From Ascidia mentula (Eukaryota > Chordata > Ascidiacea > Phlebobranchia > Ascidiidae), in NCBI GenBank assembly GCA_947561715.1, contig OX387203.1, positions 15,810,001 to 15,874,000 on the forward strand: a stretch of 64,000 bases of DNA, given 5' to 3'. Below the pieces are notes generated by a model, which did not search any database, was not told the origin of the DNA, and worked only from the letters and a program-made list of their open reading frames with translations. Shown here piece after piece: positions 59,043 to 64,000 of this stretch. The translations under genes were made by a program, and so were the position numbers. Positions within the stretch are counted from its first letter, which is position 1. Each line of letters starts with the position of its first letter.

Positions 59043-60712
59043 GTGGACAAAGATAGTGGTTTGGCAATATTGTGTTTAGCCACTGATGGTGAAAAAAATG
59101 ATAGGCCCACTACCAGTAAAATTGGCAGAGCCAGACCTTGCAAGAAAGCACCAGTAAAGCCTTGTGCTAAAAAAAGAAAGGTACAAGCTCAGGCTAAACC
59201 AAGCAGTTTTTCAGATAATCAATTCAATTGGATTTTAGAGCCTATTGCAAGTAGGATAGATAAAGATAAAGAAAAGTTTGCCGAGCAAGTTGGTTACAAG
59301 GCAATCAGGGACTTGTCATGTTCTCTGCCAATAACCATTTTGGAACTTTTTTTGACTCCTGATTTTTGGGAACTTCTTGTGACAGAGACCAACAGATATG
59401 CCACAGAAAGAATTGAAATATTAAGTAGAACAGGTAAACTAAAGCGTCAATCCAGGTGCCAGACATGGAAGCCAGTAACTCATGCAGAAATGAAAGTTTT
59501 TGCATGAGTTACTGGCTTCCATGTCTGGCACCTGGATTTTGCCACAAGCCAGATTATGCAGAGTACTGGAGGACAATTGGCCTAACAGCTACCTCTGAAT
59601 TTACAAAATATATGTCTAGAAATAGATTTCAAAGTATCAAGTTTTTTCTTCATTTTGTTGACAACAAAAACATAAAAGAACGGGGAGAACCTGGGTATGA
59701 CCGTCTTTTCAAAATTAGGCCAGTTATCGATGTCCTTGTGAAAGAAATTTAGTCAATATTATTCCCCTGGAAAAGAAATTTCATTGGATGAAATGACCAT
59801 TGCATTCAAGGGCAGAAGTACACTGAAGCAGTACAATCCCAAAAAACCATCTAAGTGGGGGTATAAAGTATTTGTTGTTGCTGATGCAGTAACTGGTTAT
59901 TGTATGCGCTGGAGCCTGTATATAGGTAAGACCGAGTGTCTTGATAATACTTTACCAAAAACACACATAATTGTTAAAAATCTAATGGCTCCTTTGCTTG
60001 GTAAGCACCACACTGTCTATATGGACAGCTTTTATTCTTCCCCTTTGTTATTTATGGATTTGGCTGAAAATTCCACTGGATCATGTGGAACAGTCTCTTT
60101 CAACCGCAAGAAGATGCCAGATGAATTGAAGTTGTCGAAGCTGTCTATGCGAAAGGGTGATGATCCTGTCTTTATGAGATCAGATAAGTTGTTGGCTTGT
60201 GCATGGCATGATACTAAACGTGTCACAGTGCTAAGTACAGTGCACAACTCGTCATGTGTAATAAAAAATATTCGATCAAAAACTGAAAGTGGATTTCGTG
60301 AAGTGAAAAAGCCATACTGCATAGACTGCTATAATAAATACATGGGTGGAGTGGATCTTTTGGACCAACGTGTGAAAACTTACCTCTTTCCACATCGATC
60401 AAGTAAGTGGTACAAAAGAATTTTTGATGCTTTGTTAGGTGTGTGTTTTGTCAATGCACACATAATCCACCAGTTGGTAAAACCAACATGTGACAGGATG
60501 TCACTGAAAAATTTTACACATAGTGTTGTATGTAGCCTTGTTGATTATAAAGTATCGCCAAAGTTTTGCCACTTACACAATTGCAACATTTGATAATAAA
60601 AGTTGACAAGCAACATGACTGCATTTTTTGTTCTAATAGAGTAACTAAATCAAGGAAGCTGACTATTTATCAGTGTGAACTGTGTAAAGCGTATTTGTGT
60701 GCCTTGCTTTAG
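59043..60712 (+). pseudogene. piggyBac transposase, interrupted
   Basis: Three consecutive segments: 59043-59507 (basic N-terminal part with KKRKV, then the start of the DDE_Tnp_1_7 domain), 59536-59752 (YWRTIGLTATSEF, MSRNRFQSIKFFLHF) and 59784-60593 (DEMTIAFKGR, MDSFYSSPLL, KYMGGVDLLDQR). The three catalytic-type aspartates lie in these last motifs. A cysteine-rich C-terminal piece (CIFCSNR, YQCELCKAYLCA) follows in another frame at about 60630-60712. At least three disruptions: the 35-bp inverted duplication at 59452-59535, a one-base shift near 59750-59760, and a stop and shift before the cysteine-rich piece. It is not expected to be active unless these are sequencing errors. Confidence 0.9.
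59452..59535. repeat. Perfect 35-bp inverted repeat inside the transposase
   Basis: 59452-59486 and 59501-59535 are exact reverse complements (CCAGGTGCCAGACATGGAAG...) around a 14-bp spacer. The second arm replaces transposase sequence and breaks the frame. Confidence 0.95.
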
Positions 60713-61282
60713 GGAGTACCATCATTCTGTTCATGTGTAATTATTTTGTAATCATTTTTTTTAATTCTCTGTTTTTTTGTTATTTGTTGTTTTGGTTTTG
60801 GTTTTCATTGTCTGTGCATTTTTATGTGTTTATATGTACATGCAATGTTTTCTTGAAGCATTGCAAAAAAAAAAAAGTTTCAAAAATCTTTGTTTGTGTG
60901 ACATTATGACGTCATTTGATGACGTATGCCAACATGAAGTACATCTTTGGAAAGAGGTAGCCCCAGACTACATTTTTCGTGCAGGCCATATGAAGCTATA
61001 GTGAACATATAGTTAGCCAGAACTAAAAAAATACGAGCCCAAGAAAATTTAAGATTTTTATTTGTATAAAAAAATTGGCAAAAAAAATGACAAATATCTC
61101 AAAATTTTTCAAAATGAAGGTATCCTTTTTATCATTCAGTTTAAAACTACAATCTATGACCAATCTACCAATGTAAAAATTTGAGCGAAAGGTCAAGTAT
61201 AACGAAAGATATGCGCAATTGAGTTTGGTACCTCAGAAATGCATGTCCGGCCTATATTTAGGCCCATGGCAACCAAAGTTAA

Positions 61283-63879
61283 TAAGGTACACACACGTTA
61301 TCTAAGGTACGCGTACAATATGACGAATTATGACACCGATGGGCAAACCACCATAGTCGCTATCCATGCGAACAACTAGCGTGCGACGGTTGGTGGTTGT
61401 TTTTAAATTTGCAAATGCAACATGTTACAAAGTTACTTTTGAATGTCAACTGGCGCAAAAAAAGTCGCGTTGTATGATTGAAAACTGTGGAGCAACTGAC
61501 GCAAAAGCGATTTTTCAAATCGCCTAAAAACACTGTTCAAAAGAAATCATGATGCGCCATGTATTTATTCGTGTAGCCCAAACAGGCAATTAAAGTCCAT
61601 TAAGGTTTAATTAATGGTGCATTTCTGAAAAAAAAAACTTTTTGCAAAATGCATCTGGAATCGGTTACCATATATGTAATAAGTAATATTAAAAGGTTTA
61701 TCGGAGCCTGCTGGTTAATTACATTCAATGCGCAGCCCAATATCAACTTTTACGTCGATGAGAATGCCTTCACTGGTTGTCCCACGTGCCAGAGAGAGAG
61801 AGAGATAATTTCAATTCCTTTGGGAGATGTATTTGTTCACGGTGGAAGAAAATTTGTGACCTTTCGATGACAGTAGTTATTTGTTCCAAAGTTAAAACGT
61901 CACAAAAACCCACAGGCGCATGCTTACTCGTAAATCTTTTAAAATTGAAAGCCTCGTTGCTGGTGATGTCTTACGTCACAATGCCAGGTTAAATAATGTA
62001 ATTAAATAAAGCCGTATTACAGTTTGGGTGTTGCTTCTTGCTCAAAATTATTTCAAGAAAACTTTGGGATTTTGTAAAAGCTCTCGAATGCAAATAAATG
62101 TTTCATGATGTGCAATGATTGTATTTAGAAATGTTAGCCCAAACACACAACCCCTGGCCATTTCATTAACAGAAAAACGGCTTTATTTGTTTTCAAACCT
62201 ACATAGGGAAATTCCCACAGGACTAATGATGACGTATAAGGATTTTCGGACGGTTAATAGTTGACCCAAAGATGATAAACTACTGTTTAAACAGGTATGT
62301 CCACCCATTTCAGCTATAAACCAGTCATTAAAATTAACGCACTTAGCGTTACATTGGAACTTTATGGGCCCATTGTCCAAATACCACAAACACTTCGTCC
62401 CAACATTTGCAGAGACTTCAACGACATCACGGTATTAAACGAAATAACATTTTTGAACGAAATTTATTCAAAAATAAGTCAGACCGCTTGCAGATGACAA
62501 GTGTGGAACACGCTGAAATGCAATAGGAACTATGACATGCGACAAAGGGGTCTTTATGACGTAACAAATGGCACACACCTCCGGTCTATGACATCACAGT
62601 GATGCAAGATACTAATTTGAATTATTCTGTGACAGAATTTCAATTACAATCGCAAGAATTACATTTTGTTTTTTGTTAGCAACGGGAGGTGTGCGCCATT
62701 TTAAAACATACACAAGAAGAAGGCTGAAGAATGCGGCACAAGAAACATGTAAACGCCACATTTGAGATGTCAGGAATTTATTTTGAGAATAGTACCTCCA
62801 AGATAATGGATAATATTGAGACAAAATTAATTCCAAAACTTCACTGTGATATTTTGTACCGGGTGAACAAGAGTTTATGGTAAATCTTTGTTGTAAAAAA
62901 CAAAACATTTCAAAATAGTGCACAAAAAATAAGCAGAATCTTGTGTGAAAAGATTTTGAAGAAATCAACTTCCAAAATCAACTGATTGCTTGAACATATC
63001 ATATCACAATACAAAATTTGCATCATAACTGTGTGCTTGTTTTAATTCACCTATTGTTTATATTAGTTTTTGATTTAAATGTACTGTTTATTGCAGCTGT
63101 TATCAAAAAGCAGGAATGATATTTCTGCCAATTTCAGGCATTATCAGAACACAGCGTGAAAGTGATTGTGATGTCACAGTGGCACAATATATACAGGGCG
63201 AAGTCTAAATGAAAATACTGAATGATTTAAAGTACGTGTCTTATTTTTTTTTTATGAACAAAATCAACTTGGACTGCAGATGATAATGGGGGAACTGCAC
63301 TTGCACGAAACCGATATAGGGAATAATAAAACAGTGTTAATCAACTGGCAGTGAACGTAATTTCAAAATATTAAACCCAGAAAAATCTTTTGGCAGTGAT
63401 GTAAATAATGGCAGTGAAAAGTTATAACATGATCAACAGCAAAATGATTGAATCCATATAAAAACACTTCAGCCGAGAAATTGGTTGTCATGGCAGTAAA
63501 TCATGGAAAGCATCATCAACAAAAAGCCAATAACGGTTTAAAAAATCACGCAAGCAGCATAAAATTTAACTTGTAAAAAAGTGTCGTTAAAAATTAGTAA
63601 AATCACAAACAAAATTACTGCTCTAAATGTTGTATTATTAAGTTGTCAACAGTTTCATGGAAACATGTCACCATGGCTACATGGAAGATAAACTGTGTAA
63701 TGCTTGCAGAGTTACATCAGATGTAACCCTTGCTAATTTTACAACATTTTCAAAGCAGCTGTGATGATTTTCAGGTGATTTTTAATCATTTGTAATAATT
63801 TGGCACTTTGTTGCGTAATGATTCATTTGGCACTACCCTATACAACAATCGACAAACTAAGTGAAAAACTATGAAACTC
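61283..63879. other. Intergenic, no recognised gene
   Basis: 61283-61360 is repeat sequence shared (inverted) with 45640-45710. A (GA)n run lies at 61793-61806. A short inverted pair (ATGGCACACACCTCC at 62568 and GGAGGTGTGCGCCAT at 62685) brackets about 100 bp. Several GGCAGTGA words occur at 63345-63500. A 73-codon frame at 61649-61870 has no recognisable motif. Confidence 0.45.
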
Positions 63880-64000
63880 TATATAAAAAATAGACAAAGA
63901 ACAGAGTTGACCACAGAGCACTTTGGTGCAGCCACGCAGCAGTTGCAGTCGATTACAGAACACTCACTCTTTTTATAGTTCGTCATGGCCTTGTTGGTTC
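63880..64000 (+). promoter_or_regulatory. Possible gene start: TATA box, acceptor, ATG
   Basis: TATATAAAA at 63880-63888 lies about 105 bp before ATGGCC at 63985, which has a good initiation context (GTCATGG). Six bases before the ATG is a pyrimidine-rich acceptor (ACTCTTTTTATAG). In Ciona many mRNAs receive a spliced leader at such acceptors, so this could be an outron followed by a new gene starting MALLV. The window ends here, so it is only suggestive. Confidence 0.35.

Larger units (their letters stand above)
58507..61278 (+). mobile_element. piggyBac DNA transposon
   Basis: A 2.77-kb element between TTAA at 58503-58506 and TTAA at 61279-61282. The left end reads CCCTTTGTCTGCCGGCC, the usual piggyBac terminus (CCCTTTGCCTGCC). 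The right end, read inward, is CTTTGGTTGCCATGGGCC, clearly diverged. It contains one transposase gene on the + strand. Flanks match a repeat seen at 45640-45775, which suggests insertion into another repeat. Confidence 0.85.

Noticed and set aside
61649-61870. 73-codon frame with GCPTCQ
   Set aside because: No homology recognised; contains a (GA)n run and no splice or promoter context.
62612-62968. 118-codon minus frame
   Set aside because: Composition typical of random AT-rich DNA; no motif.

Overview
The window looks like genomic DNA of a tunicate, most likely a Ciona species. It is AT-rich, has eukaryotic genes with very short introns (several near 60 bp), and carries a two-exon, 42-residue, 13-cysteine metallothionein of the type I recognise from Ciona. 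It also has an MFSD1 orthologue, a rhodopsin-family receptor with many LDL-receptor class A (LDLa) modules, and atlastin/GBP-type GTPases. No database search was possible, so the species is an inference.

Layout. 1-1996: GC-richer virus-like fossil (capsid-like and helicase-like parts), then a hAT-like end. 3563-3975: complete hAT-type MITE. 4985-5926 (-): degraded secreted LCCL/EGF gene. 6470-16760: copy A of a segmental duplication, holding a broken receptor copy plus young inserts, including a long-TIR element that contains two hammerhead-like motifs in nested insertions. 18152-21256: Gypsy-type fossils and one LTR. 21610-23308: relic of the GTPase 5' region and its flank. 23290-24260 (+): exons of an unknown gene. 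24469-25010: another Gypsy-type fossil.

26311-29362 and 30650-33565 (-): tandem GTPase genes, each damaged at a different point. 33770-36916: second copy of the 21.6-23.3 kb block. 37554-37846 (-): metallothionein. 39095-43770 (-): mfsd1 in 12 exons whose boundaries and phases all agree, with a hAT-type MITE in one intron. 44250-47032: two TIR elements. 47918-57008 (-): the better preserved LDLa receptor, inside copy B of the segmental duplication (48540-58440). 58507-61278 (+): near-complete but broken piggyBac element. 61283-63879: no recognisable gene. 63880-64000 may be the start of the next + strand gene.

The intact-looking host genes are metallothionein (metal binding), mfsd1 (lysosomal transporter) and the copy B receptor. 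The rest is mainly duplication and transposition. The strongest candidates for something undescribed are the nested hammerhead-bearing insertions (11.08-11.47 kb), the LDLa-rich receptor ectodomain with no visible leucine-rich repeats, and a 65-codon GC-rich reading frame kept in both duplicate copies.
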